Source of the DNA: Pseudomonadota bacterium
Lineage (GTDB): Bacteria; Pseudomonadota; Alphaproteobacteria; Sphingomonadales; SMXR01
DNA: 50,104 bases
Assembly (NCBI GenBank): GCA_022574255.1
Contig: JACZSK010000010.1
Location: 1-50,104, forward strand
Reading direction: 5' to 3'
Shown here piece by piece: positions 42,462-49,715 of the stretch. The position numbers and the translations under genes are program-made. A model generated the notes under the pieces. The model did no database searches, was not told the origin of the DNA, and worked only from the letters and a program-made list of their open reading frames with translations. Position 1 is the first letter of the stretch. Each line of letters starts with the position of its first letter.

Positions 42462-44168
42462 ATGCGCGCATTTTTCACCCTGGTCATGTTGTCGCTGCTG
42501 CTGTCAGCCTGCGGCGAGAGCGGGCAGGAGTCTTCCGCCCTCGAACCAGACGAGTTCGCCGACATGATTTTTGTGGGTGGCCCCATATGGACGGCCAATG
42601 ACGCCCGACCGGCGGTTGAGGCCGTGGCAGTGCGGGACGGCCGGATCATCCATGCCGGCGGTGAGGCGGCGGCCCGCGCCCTGGCCGGCGAGGGAACCGA
42701 AATTATCGACCTTCATGGTGCCGCGCTCTACCCGGGATTTGTCGACGCCCATGTCCATCTGCTGGGCATCGGCCTGCGTGAACTGACGCTCAATCTGGAT
42801 GACGTCACCTCCATAGAAATGCTCAAGGACCGTCTGGCCGGGGTGGTGGCCGAGGCCGAGCCCGGCGCCGGGATCATCGGCCGCGGCTGGATAGAAACCC
42901 ACTGGCCTGAAGCGCGTTTCCCCACCCGCGACGACCTGGACAGCGTCTCACCCGACAACCCGGTGATCTTGCGCCGCGCCGACGGCCATGCCGTTGTGGT
43001 CAACACCCTGGCGTTGGAGCGCGCCGGGATCGATGCCCATACCGAGCCGCCTTTTGGCGGTGAAATTCTCAAAGACGATAATGGCCGGCCCACGGGCATG
43101 CTCATCGACCGTGCCATGGCGCTGGTCGGCGAGGCCATGGACGAAACCGGCGGCCCCGACGCCCGGCTGGCGCTGCTCACCGCCGGCACGCTCTATACGG
43201 GTCTCGGCTGGACCGGGGTCCATTCCATGTCGGTGACGCCGGCCAATGCCGACCTGATGGCGGCGCTGGCCGACGCGGGCGCGTTGAAACTCAGGGTCTA
43301 TAATTCCATTGACGGTGATGATCCGGCGTCGCTGGCATTGCTCACCGATGGCCCGCGTGCCTCGGCAAACGGGCGGGTGGTGACCCGGGCCATCAAGCTT
43401 TACATGGACGGCGCGCTGGGCTCGCGCGGGGCGTTGCTGTTGGCGCCCTACAATGACGCCCCGGGGGCCGGCCTGCAGCTCAGCGAAAAGGCCGCAGCCC
43501 TGTCCATTATGACCGGCGCGCTCCGGGCCGGCATCCAGGTCAACATGCATGCCATCGGCGACCGGGGAAACCGCCAGCTTCTGGACTGGGTCGAGGAGGC
43601 ATTTGCTCAAGTACCGGTGGCCGAACGGGCCATCGCCGAACCGCGCTGGCGCGACGAGCATGCCCAGATCATCAACCCCGCCGACATTCCGCGTTTTGCG
43701 GCGCTGGGCGTCATTCCCTCCATGCAGCCCAGCCACGCCATCGGCGACTTGTTCTTCGCGCCCGCGCGGCTGGGCAAAGACCGGCTTAAGGGGGCCTATG
43801 CCTGGCGTTCATTGATAGATGCAGGGTCAATCATTGCCGGTGGCAGCGACGCGCCGGTGGAAAAGGGCGACCCGCGCATAGAGTTTTACGCCGCCGTGGC
43901 GCGCAAAAGCCTGGATGGATTCTCGAACGAAGACTGGCACCCCGAGGAGGCGGTCAGCCGCGCCCAGGCATTGAAAATGTTCACCGCATGGCCCGCCTAC
44001 GCCTCCTTCCGCGAAGACGATCTGGGCTCAATCGAAGTTGGCAAGCGCGCGGATCTCACGATTTTCTCGGGCGATATCATGACTATCCCCGAGGCGGAAA
44101 TCCTCACGGTCCTGCCGCTGATGACGGTGATCGAGGGCGAAATCGTCTTCCGTGCCGAGGGGTTCTAG
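42462..44168 (+). CDS. Lipoprotein amidohydrolase (YtcJ-like, amidohydrolase family 3)
   Basis: This 568-residue protein has a lipoprotein signal (MRAFFTLVMLSLLLSAC, lipobox LSAC with Cys17). The mature part is a metal-dependent amidohydrolase of the YtcJ type: FVGGPIWTANDARPAVEAVAVRDGRI, the metal motif GFVDAHVHLLGIG, WIETHWPEARFPTRDDLD, IKLYMDGALGSRGALL, QVNMHAIGDRGNRQLLD, RDEHAQIINPADIPRF, GGSDAPVEKGDPR and a C-terminal GKRADLTIFSGD. It is predicted to be anchored in the cell envelope. The substrate is not predictable; family members hydrolyse diverse amides. It converges on tRNA-Val. Confidence 0.9.
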   Translation: MRAFFTLVMLSLLLSACGESGQESSALEPDEFADMIFVGGPIWTANDARPAVEAVAVRDGRIIHAGGEAAARALAGEGTEIIDLHGAALYPGFVDAHVHLLGIGLRELTLNLDDVTSIEMLKDRLAGVVAEAEPGAGIIGRGWIETHWPEARFPTRDDLDSVSPDNPVILRRADGHAVVVNTLALERAGIDAHTEPPFGGEILKDDNGRPTGMLIDRAMALVGEAMDETGGPDARLALLTAGTLYTGLGWTGVHSMSVTPANADLMAALADAGALKLRVYNSIDGDDPASLALLTDGPRASANGRVVTRAIKLYMDGALGSRGALLLAPYNDAPGAGLQLSEKAAALSIMTGALRAGIQVNMHAIGDRGNRQLLDWVEEAFAQVPVAERAIAEPRWRDEHAQIINPADIPRFAALGVIPSMQPSHAIGDLFFAPARLGKDRLKGAYAWRSLIDAGSIIAGGSDAPVEKGDPRIEFYAAVARKSLDGFSNEDWHPEEAVSRAQALKMFTAWPAYASFREDDLGSIEVGKRADLTIFSGDIMTIPEAEILTVLPLMTVIEGEIVFRAEGF

Positions 44169-44194
44169 GGGCTGTAATACCAGGTGCGGGGAAA

Positions 44195-44269
44195 TGGTGG
44201 GCGCGGGCAGGATTGAACTGCCGACCCCTGCGGTGTGAACACAGTGCTCTCCCACTGAGCTACGCGCCC
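44195..44269 (-). tRNA. tRNA-Val (anticodon CAC)
   Basis: The minus strand folds into a 75-nt cloverleaf: acceptor GGGCGCG/CGCGCCC, D-stem GCTC/GAGC, anticodon stem CTGTG/CGCAG (one T-G pair) around TTCACAC with anticodon CAC (GTG codons), T-stem GGCAG/CTGCC with loop TTCAATC, and encoded CCA. Confidence 0.97.
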
Positions 44270-44420
44270 TCCGGGTCCGCAGGGCCAGCCAGGCCGCCCC
44301 TGCGCGGAGAGGCTGTTATAACGCAACCCCGCCCCCGCGCAAGAGGTCTGTTGTGCCCCGGCGCGCGGTGAAAATACCCTCGGTCTTTGCCAATCGCTCT
44401 TGTTCGCCGGCAGCCCGTAT

Positions 44421-44436
44421 GTTACCAAACGGTAAC
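44421..44436. promoter_or_regulatory. TetR-type palindromic operator upstream of the regulator gene
   Basis: GTTACC-AAAC-GGTAAC is a perfect 6-bp inverted repeat with a 4-bp spacer, ending 15 bp before the TetR start codon. Its position suggests autoregulation. A near-copy lies at 45591-45606. Confidence 0.65.
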
Positions 44437-44451
44437 CAGAAAGACATCCTC

Positions 44452-45051
44452 ATGGGCAACGCCGACCAGACCAGAGCGCAAATTCTCGACGCGGCGCGGC
44501 AAATTCTGGCGCGCGACGGCTTCGCCGCACTGGGTGTCAATGCGCTGGCCAAAGAGGCTGGCGTCGGCAAGCCGCTGGTCTATCGCTATTTCGGCAATAT
44601 GGAGGGCGTCGTTACTTCGCTGCTCTCGGAACGCGCCTCCGGTCCGGCCATGGGGTCGCCGGCAGGGCAACCCGCCACAGCTTCGTCGGCCACGCCGGGG
44701 GAAGCGATTGAGGCGCTGATCCGCTATGGCCGGGGCCTGGCCGGTGACCGCACGCGGCGCGACCTGCTCGCCTGGTCGCTGGCCGCCGGCGACGGTCCGG
44801 CGCTGTGTGGCCCGGGGGACCGACCGGCGCCGACCGCTTCGCCGGTTTCCGGCTCTGGCCAGGGAGCGGACCGCGAAGCCATCATGGCCCTCATGCAGGC
44901 GGCCATAGCCTTCCTGCTGCTCTGCCGCGATCGCCATTCCGCCTGGGCAGGCATGCCGCTGGCGCAGCCAAGGCATATGGCGCGGCTGGAGCGCGCCGTG
45001 GCGGAAATTATCGATGCGACTTTCACCGGGAAAGAAGTTACCGAAGAGTAA
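44452..45051 (+). CDS. TetR/AcrR-family transcriptional regulator
   Basis: In this 199-residue protein the N-terminal helix-turn-helix is TRAQILDAARQILARDGFAALGVNALAKEAGVGKPLVYRYFGNMEGVV, matching TetR-family DNA-binding domains (GVGKPLVYRYF recognition helix). A variable ligand-binding domain follows, containing a Gly/Ser/Pro-rich stretch at about 120-145. The start was set at 44452 (MGNADQTRAQ); earlier in-frame ATGs would place the palindrome inside the coding region. The inducer is unknown. Confidence 0.88.
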   Translation: MGNADQTRAQILDAARQILARDGFAALGVNALAKEAGVGKPLVYRYFGNMEGVVTSLLSERASGPAMGSPAGQPATASSATPGEAIEALIRYGRGLAGDRTRRDLLAWSLAAGDGPALCGPGDRPAPTASPVSGSGQGADREAIMALMQAAIAFLLLCRDRHSAWAGMPLAQPRHMARLERAVAEIIDATFTGKEVTEE

Positions 45052-45082
45052 TAACAGGCGGCGGGAGGCGGCCATACTCGAT

Positions 45083-45292
45083 TTGCAGACGACACTCATC
45101 ACCCTGGTTCTGGCCGCCGCGGCGGTGGGTTGGGCCAACTGGCGCGGACGCAAGCCCTATGTGCCCGGCAACCCGCCGCTCATCCCTTACGGCGTGATCC
45201 AGTTCGTCGGTATGGTCATCGTTTTTCTGATGGCGGCACATCTGATCACGCTGCTCACCGGCAAACCCTTCACCGGGCGCAGGGGCTATTGA
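45083..45292 (+). CDS. Small membrane protein downstream of the TetR gene
   Basis: This is a 69-90-residue protein depending on the start. Two hydrophobic segments (TLITLVLAAAAVGWANW and IPYGVIQFVGMVIVFLMAAHLITLL) frame the polar stretch RGRKPYVPGNPPL; the end is TGKPFTGRRGY. TTG at 45083 is preceded by GGGAGG but at a long distance (14 nt); ATG at 45014 overlaps the end of the TetR gene. It looks like a conserved alphaproteobacterial membrane protein, but I cannot name the family. Position suggests co-transcription with the regulator. Confidence 0.7.
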   Translation: MQTTLITLVLAAAAVGWANWRGRKPYVPGNPPLIPYGVIQFVGMVIVFLMAAHLITLLTGKPFTGRRGY

Positions 45293-45694
45293 AAAATGCT
45301 CTCATCACCTGACGCAAAAGAAGGGAGCCACCCTCGGGGAAAGGCGGCTCCGGTTAACACAGACACAAGAAGGGAGCTCGAAAGGCTGTATCAACAGTGA
45401 AAGCGTGGCAGCAAGCCCTTAACATCGGGTAAATGGCGGCGTTGCCTGCTCACCGGGGTCTGCACGGTCTATCTGTGGGGTATCCTGCGGCATCGCCGGC
45501 GCATATGGTCCGGGCGGACCGGGTGAGTCGCGTTCCGCTTCGCGGATTTTCCCACGCACTGGAGACCGCTGCCAACGGCAAAAATCATATGTTACTTAAA
45601 GGTAACAACAAAAGGCAAAAGCATCCAAAGGTGGGCAGATATGGTCGCGCCAGCGCGCGTATGTCACCAGGCCCAGCGCTCCCGGCCCCGTGGC
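45293..45694. other. 402-bp gap without a convincing gene
   Basis: The gap lies between a plus-strand gene and the 3' end of a minus-strand gene. It holds a GGAGCC/GGCTCC stem (45324-45329 with 45346-45351) without a T run, two near-identical AAGAAGGGAGC stretches (about 45319 and 45368) resembling ribosome sites but followed only by very short frames, and the GTTAC palindrome at 45591-45606. No frame has both a start signal and gene-like composition. Confidence 0.5.
45591..45606. promoter_or_regulatory. Second TetR-type palindrome
   Basis: GTTACT-TAAA-GGTAAC differs from the operator at 44421-44436 by one arm base plus the spacer; both are preceded by TAT. It sits between convergent genes, so its target is unclear. 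Confidence 0.45.
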
Positions 45695-46129
45695 CTACAC
45701 CACAAAGCCGATGGCGTCGGATATGCTTTCCTGCAGCTGCTCTGCGGTCACCGGCTTCGACAGGATATGGGCGGCGCCGACCTGGCGGGAAACAGAGCGG
45801 ATAAATTTGTCTGTTTCGCCAGTCAGCATAATAATTGGAATCATGCGCAGCTTGTCTGACTTGGAGAGCCGTATCTTGTTGCAGAACTCGATACCATCCA
45901 TCTCGTCCATATGCAGATCGCAAATCACGAAATCCGGCAATTTGGCATCGGGGGCAGTGAGTTGCTCCAGGGCATGGCGGCCATTTCTGGCTTCATCGAC
46001 ATGGGTGATGCCCACCTGTTTCAGAAGCTGGCGGACAATCCCCCGCATGGTCCGCTGGTCATCGATAATCAGCCCCCGCAGAGGGTTGTCGGGGTCCTCA
46101 AAGTGCATTTCTGTGGGCGAATGACTCAA
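45695..46129 (-). CDS. Single-domain response regulator (CheY-like)
   Basis: This receiver-only protein has LRGLIIDDQRTMRGIVRQLLKQVG, the phospho-acceptor in PDFVICDLHMDEMDGIEF, a Thr in MLTGETD and Lys in ILSKPVTAEQL. No output domain follows. The best start is TTG at 46129, preceded by GAGGAG 7 nt upstream (144 residues); ATG 46108 lacks a ribosome site. No histidine kinase or chemotaxis gene is adjacent, so its partner is elsewhere. The gap upstream (46130-46285) has two TAACGGGC copies and no gene. Confidence 0.88.
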   Translation of the reverse strand: MSHSPTEMHFEDPDNPLRGLIIDDQRTMRGIVRQLLKQVGITHVDEARNGRHALEQLTAPDAKLPDFVICDLHMDEMDGIEFCNKIRLSKSDKLRMIPIIMLTGETDKFIRSVSRQVGAAHILSKPVTAEQLQESISDAIGFVV

Positions 46130-46285
46130 GAACCCTCTCCTCAACATTGTTGCTGGCGTTGGCAACCTGAATTTTTGCTGGGCCGATCCCGAGGCCACAG
46201 TAGCCCACTACCCCTAACGGGCACTTAACGGGCTCTGAAACTCGCCAGAAGATTGCGCTAATTGGCGCCGTCTGATGGGCGGCAG

Positions 46286-46669
46286 CTAACCTTCCAGCAG
46301 CAGCCAGAAGGCGTGGCCGCGCTCGGGCAGGCGCACAAATTTGCGCCGGCGCTGCTGCCATTTCAAGTAGGAGGTCAGGGAGCGGATCATGGTCTTCTGC
46401 ATGGGCGCGGTCCAGACCAGGGCATTCTCGAAAGCCCATTTCCATGCCCCCGCCTCCTTGTACAGTCGCGGCTGCGATTGCCACGGGCCCAGCACATGGC
46501 CCAGCTCATGCAGCGCCACGGCATAGGTAATGGCGCTCTTGATCGGGCGAATGTTGATAAAACGCCCACGCCGCGAGGCGTTGCCGCCGCGCGAATGGCG
46601 GCCCATCCGAACCTGGTTGCGGGCGCAAAGCATATTAATATGATCGCGCATGGTCTCGACATCGGCCAT
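46286..46669 (-). CDS. Small HELGH-motif protein, possible metallopeptidase
   Basis: This 127-residue protein contains HELGH at residues 54-58 within ITYAVALHELGHVLGPW, a zincin-type zinc-binding motif in a helix. The N-terminus is basic (RMGRHSRGGNASRRGRF) and the C-terminus is Trp/Arg-rich (WKWAFENALVW, YLKWQQRRRKFVRLP). It has no signal peptide or membrane helix. A third zinc ligand cannot be assigned with confidence. It follows arfB by 30 bp on the same strand. The ImmA/IrrE-type zinc-motif proteins are one possible relation, but nothing else supports that here. Confidence 0.65.
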   Translation of the reverse strand: MADVETMRDHINMLCARNQVRMGRHSRGGNASRRGRFINIRPIKSAITYAVALHELGHVLGPWQSQPRLYKEAGAWKWAFENALVWTAPMQKTMIRSLTSYLKWQQRRRKFVRLPERGHAFWLLLEG

Positions 46670-46699
46670 TGGTTTGTCGCTCCTGGCTCACCCAGCCTG

Positions 46700-47125
46700 T
46701 TATTCTTCCGCCCGGTTGACCGAGCCGCGCAGCTTTTTCAGACCGCTGCGCTGGCGCTTGCTCTCCAGCCGGCGGCGTTTGGATGCGCGCGGTGTTCGGG
46801 TTGCCCGGCGCGGTCTTGGCGGCGTGGCAGCCTCGCGGATCAGCGCCAACAGCCTCTCCCGCGCGTCCTTGCGGTTCTGATCCTGCGAGCGAAAGCGGCT
46901 GGCGGTCAGCACAATAACACCCTCGCTGGTCATGCGGCGCCCGGCCAGCCGCGCCAGCCGCCTCAGCACTGCCGGCGACAAGGCGGGGCTGGCTGCGGCG
47001 TTGAAGCGCAGCTGCACGGCGCTCGCCACCTTGTTAACATTCTGCCCGCCGGGACCGGGCGCGCGGATGAATTGCTCTTCAATCTCGTCCTCGGACAACG
47101 CAATATTTTCGGTCACCTGCAACAT
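46700..47125 (-). CDS. arfB: Alternative ribosome-rescue factor ArfB (peptidyl-tRNA hydrolase)
   Basis: This 141-residue protein is of the YaeJ/ICT1 type. The catalytic GGQ loop is in EEQFIRAPGPGGQNVNKVASAVQLRFN, and the basic C-terminal tail (SKRRRLESKRQRSGLKKLRG) is what inserts into the empty mRNA channel of stalled ribosomes. It lacks the class-I release-factor codon-recognition domain, as expected. The left end of a MITE-like element lies 12 bp upstream of its start codon, so its promoter lies in or beyond the element. Confidence 0.95.
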   Translation of the reverse strand: MLQVTENIALSEDEIEEQFIRAPGPGGQNVNKVASAVQLRFNAAASPALSPAVLRRLARLAGRRMTSEGVIVLTASRFRSQDQNRKDARERLLALIREAATPPRPRRATRTPRASKRRRLESKRQRSGLKKLRGSVNRAEE

Positions 47126-47137
47126 GGCGGCAATCCA

Positions 47138-47432
47138 GGGTCAGGACTCATTAATACGATCCATTCTGCTGCTTGCCTTTTTGGCTGGAACAGGAGGCAC
47201 TCCGCAGGAAACCTTCATGGTTTTCAAGGGGTTCCGACGCATTCCCGGCCGCAAAGGAAGGCAGCCCTTTGAAGTTTCGAACGGAAATAACCGGCCGGTC
47301 CGGGTTTGACAAGGAAGCCCGACTGCTGCGGATCCAGCCCTTGAAAGGGGACCCGCCCTGTCGGCGGGCTGTATTCTTGCATTCGCTCTTCCTTGTCAAA
47401 CAGAATTGAACCGGATTAATGAGTCCTGACCC
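47138..47432. mobile_element. MITE-like element with nested inverted repeats
   Basis: The 295-bp segment is bounded by perfect 18-bp inverted repeats: GGGTCAGGACTCATTAAT at 47138-47155 and its reverse complement at 47415-47432. Inside is a second perfect 14-bp inverted pair, GTTTGACAAGGAAG at 47304-47317 and its complement at 47388-47401, enclosing a CCCGCC/GGCGGG hairpin (47352-47357 with 47363-47368). No transposase frame is present; the only open frames are short and lack gene-like composition. CA flanks both ends, a possible 2-bp target duplication. The rest of the arfB-MerR gap (47433-47517) shows nothing more. Confidence 0.7.
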
Positions 47433-47517
47433 CAGTGCCTTGCTGCTCGGAATTGCTGTTTCGATGCCTTTTCGTCGCTGACCGATGGTCATCCTGCCGC
47501 CTGTAGTAAATACAAGG

Positions 47518-47949
47518 TCAAGCAGTATCGCCGGGGCCGCCGGGGCCACTGTACAAGTCGTCGATGATCGGACAATCGGGCACGTCACCGCCGCTGCAGG
47601 CATTGGCCATTTCGCCAAGCGTCGTTTCCATTTTTCGCAAATCGTCAATCTTGGCGCGGATATTGTCGATATGGGCAACGGCAATGGCCCGGACGTCGCC
47701 ACAGGTGTAGTCATGGCCATCGACCAGCGTCAGCAGGCCGCGCGTCTCATCCAGCGTGAATCCCAACGCCCGGAGCTTCCTGATGAAGCCCAACCGCTTG
47801 ATGTCGTCTCCGCCGTAGATACGGTAGCCGTTGGCGGCGCGCTTGGGCTGGGGCAGCAGGGCGATCTTCTCATAGTAACGAATGGTCTCTATATGGCAGC
47901 CGGTGGCCGCCGCCAGCTTGCCGCGGGTCAGGCCCATCGAGCGGGTCAT
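47518..47949 (-). CDS. MerR-family regulator, probably metal-responsive
   Basis: In this 143-residue protein the N-terminal MerR helix-turn-helix reads MGLTRGKLAAATGCHIETIRYYEKIALLPQPKRAANGYRIYGGDDIKRLGFIRKLRALGF. A dimerisation helix follows, and the effector region has cysteines in DYTCGDV and ACSGGDVPDCPIIDDL, the three-cysteine pattern of metal-sensing members. The specific metal cannot be named. Its ATG overlaps the stop of the upstream TPR-sulfotransferase by 4 bp (ATGA), an unusual partner; no metal efflux gene is adjacent. Confidence 0.88.
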   Translation of the reverse strand: MTRSMGLTRGKLAAATGCHIETIRYYEKIALLPQPKRAANGYRIYGGDDIKRLGFIRKLRALGFTLDETRGLLTLVDGHDYTCGDVRAIAVAHIDNIRAKIDDLRKMETTLGEMANACSGGDVPDCPIIDDLYSGPGGPGDTA

Positions 47950-49613
47950 TTCAAGGCCTCCCGCAGCGGGCCCAGGTGTTTCTCATAGCGCTTCCAGGCC
48001 CCCACCGAGCCCTTGTACATGGGCTGGCGCACTTGTGCGGCGCTGGCCGTGGTCACCACCCGCCTGGTCTTGTGAAACTCCAGGCAAGCCGGGTCGAAGG
48101 GCAGATTACAATGCTCCAGCAGCCCCCTGATCCCGGTCTCGGGGTCCTCCACCAGATCCTCGTAGGCGATGTCGAACATCCGCCCCGGCAACAGCGCCTG
48201 CCAATGCGCCATCATTTTTTCATACAGGCGGTAGTAGCCGCCCAAGGAGGCCAGATCGTAGGCCCAGGGATTTGGGCTGGTAAAAAATCTCTTGTAGATC
48301 GACAGACAGGTGTCCATGGGGTCGCGCCGGCAGTGGATAATCTTCGCGCCGGGAAAGGCGCGGGCAATGAGACCCACATAAAGAAAATTCTGCGGCATTT
48401 TGTCGGTGATGCACCGGGCATCCGGCGCCTGACTTTTTAAGTGCTGGAGATAGCCGCCGGCGATGCGGCGGAAGGCGGCATCATCAAATGCGCTGATCGC
48501 CCCCGGCAGGTCCTGCCCCGCTGCGGCGGCCTCGCGCCGGCATTCGTCATGCAGGTAGGGTCGTTCCCCGGCGCCATGAACCTCGCCGTGGCTGGCAAGA
48601 ATTTGCTCGACCAGGCTGGTGCCCGAGCGCGGCATGCCAACAATGAATATGGGCGCCGGCTCTTCCCCCGCGTCAGGGATGGCGCTCTTGCCATCAGAAG
48701 CCTCGCCGCCGGCCATAAACGCGCCGGTGAAAATTTCCCGCAGGCGGCTGAAATACCCCGCCTGGTTGGCCAGATCGAACGGATTGGCGGCGTGATGCAG
48801 GCGGTTGCCTTCGCTGAAATACTCAAAAGCCTTGTCATAATCGCCGGCATCCTCAAGAGCCTTGCCCAGGGCGAATGCCAGATAGAGGCGCTGGCTGGCG
48901 TCGGCGCCGGGGTCGTCATACAGCCCCTGCAGTTCCTGCAAATGCGCGTCCGGCACCGGACCCATCGAGGCCAGCGCCAGATGCGCCTCGCCGCAGTCGG
49001 GCATCAATTTGACCGCCTGGCGGTAGGCGGTCGCCGCCCCTTCCATGTCGCCCAGGGCCTCCCGCGCCCGGCCCAGGTTATTGGCCGCCCCCACGTTATC
49101 CGGTTGGGCCCGCAGTGCCCGGTCGAAACAGGTCTCCGCCTCCTCAGCCTCGTCCAGCCCCATATGCGCGACACCCAAATTGTTGAGGGCGGCGTCATTC
49201 CCGGGCTCCTGATCGAGCACCGCCTTATAGGCGTCAATGGCTTCCCTGAACCGGCCAAGGCCCTTAAGGGCAATGCCCAGATTGATGCGCGCGGTGGCGT
49301 TGCCGGGGGTGCCGTCCAGCGCCTTTTGAAGGAGGAGCGCCGCCTTCTCGTTTTGCCCCTGTTGCAGGTAAAGAGTGCCGAGCAGGTAATTGGTGTCCGG
49401 GTGATTGGCGGCCCGCCCGAGAATGCGCTGGTAAATATCCTCGGCTCCCTGCAGCTGCCCGGCCTGATGAAGCCCGAGGGCCTGCTGCAGCATAGCAGCG
49501 AGCTCTTCTGATGTGGCCACCGCGGCGGAGGAAATTTGCCCGGGATCCAGTTGCTGATTTTCCGCCATGGGCTGTTTCCCGCCTGTTGATCCTGTGATCG
49601 CTACAGTTTCCAT
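47946..49613 (-). CDS. TPR-repeat sulfotransferase
   Basis: This 555-residue two-part protein has an N-terminal half (about 35-230) made of tetratricopeptide repeats (for example NYLLGTLYLQQGQNEKAALLLQKALDGTPGNATARINLGIALKGLGRFREAIDAYKAVL). The C-terminal half is a sulfotransferase (about 310-555). The PAPS 5'-phosphosulfate loop is IFIVGMPRSGTSLVEQILASH and the 3'-phosphate site is IIHCRRDPMDTCLSIYKRFF. ATG 49613 is preceded by AAGG and is preferred; ATG 49568 is an alternative. Such fusions are common in alphaproteobacteria, with unknown acceptors. It is coupled to the MerR gene. Confidence 0.9.
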   Translation of the reverse strand: METVAITGSTGGKQPMAENQQLDPGQISSAAVATSEELAAMLQQALGLHQAGQLQGAEDIYQRILGRAANHPDTNYLLGTLYLQQGQNEKAALLLQKALDGTPGNATARINLGIALKGLGRFREAIDAYKAVLDQEPGNDAALNNLGVAHMGLDEAEEAETCFDRALRAQPDNVGAANNLGRAREALGDMEGAATAYRQAVKLMPDCGEAHLALASMGPVPDAHLQELQGLYDDPGADASQRLYLAFALGKALEDAGDYDKAFEYFSEGNRLHHAANPFDLANQAGYFSRLREIFTGAFMAGGEASDGKSAIPDAGEEPAPIFIVGMPRSGTSLVEQILASHGEVHGAGERPYLHDECRREAAAAGQDLPGAISAFDDAAFRRIAGGYLQHLKSQAPDARCITDKMPQNFLYVGLIARAFPGAKIIHCRRDPMDTCLSIYKRFFTSPNPWAYDLASLGGYYRLYEKMMAHWQALLPGRMFDIAYEDLVEDPETGIRGLLEHCNLPFDPACLEFHKTRRVVTTASAAQVRQPMYKGSVGAWKRYEKHLGPLREALK

Positions 49614-49637
49614 TGTGCCTTAGCACATGGCCTTTGA

Positions 49638-49674
49638 GAAGCCCCGCTGGCCCGGGGGCGGGGGCGGGGGCTTC
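49638..49674. repeat. G-run hairpin in the divergent promoter region
   Basis: GAAGCCCC (49638-49645) pairs with GGGGCTTC (49667-49674). Between and including these lie three G5 runs separated by single C residues (49654-49670). No T run follows. It lies between the divergent sulfotransferase and oxygenase genes. Confidence 0.5.
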
Positions 49675-49715
49675 AACTATTGGATGGGGATCACGCTTTC
49701 CTGTATCATCCGCCG

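Noticed and set aside
45433-45804. 123-codon plus-strand frame in the gap after the small membrane protein
   Set aside because: Atypical composition, no ribosome site, and it runs antisense into the response regulator gene.
46262-47272. 336-codon plus-strand frame spanning the HELGH gene, arfB and half of the MITE-like element
   Set aside because: It crosses three independent features on the opposite strand and has no recognisable domain.
47173-47409. 78-codon frame inside the MITE-like element
   Set aside because: It is bounded by the palindromic structure, lacks a ribosome site and contains the inverted-repeat arms; not a transposase.
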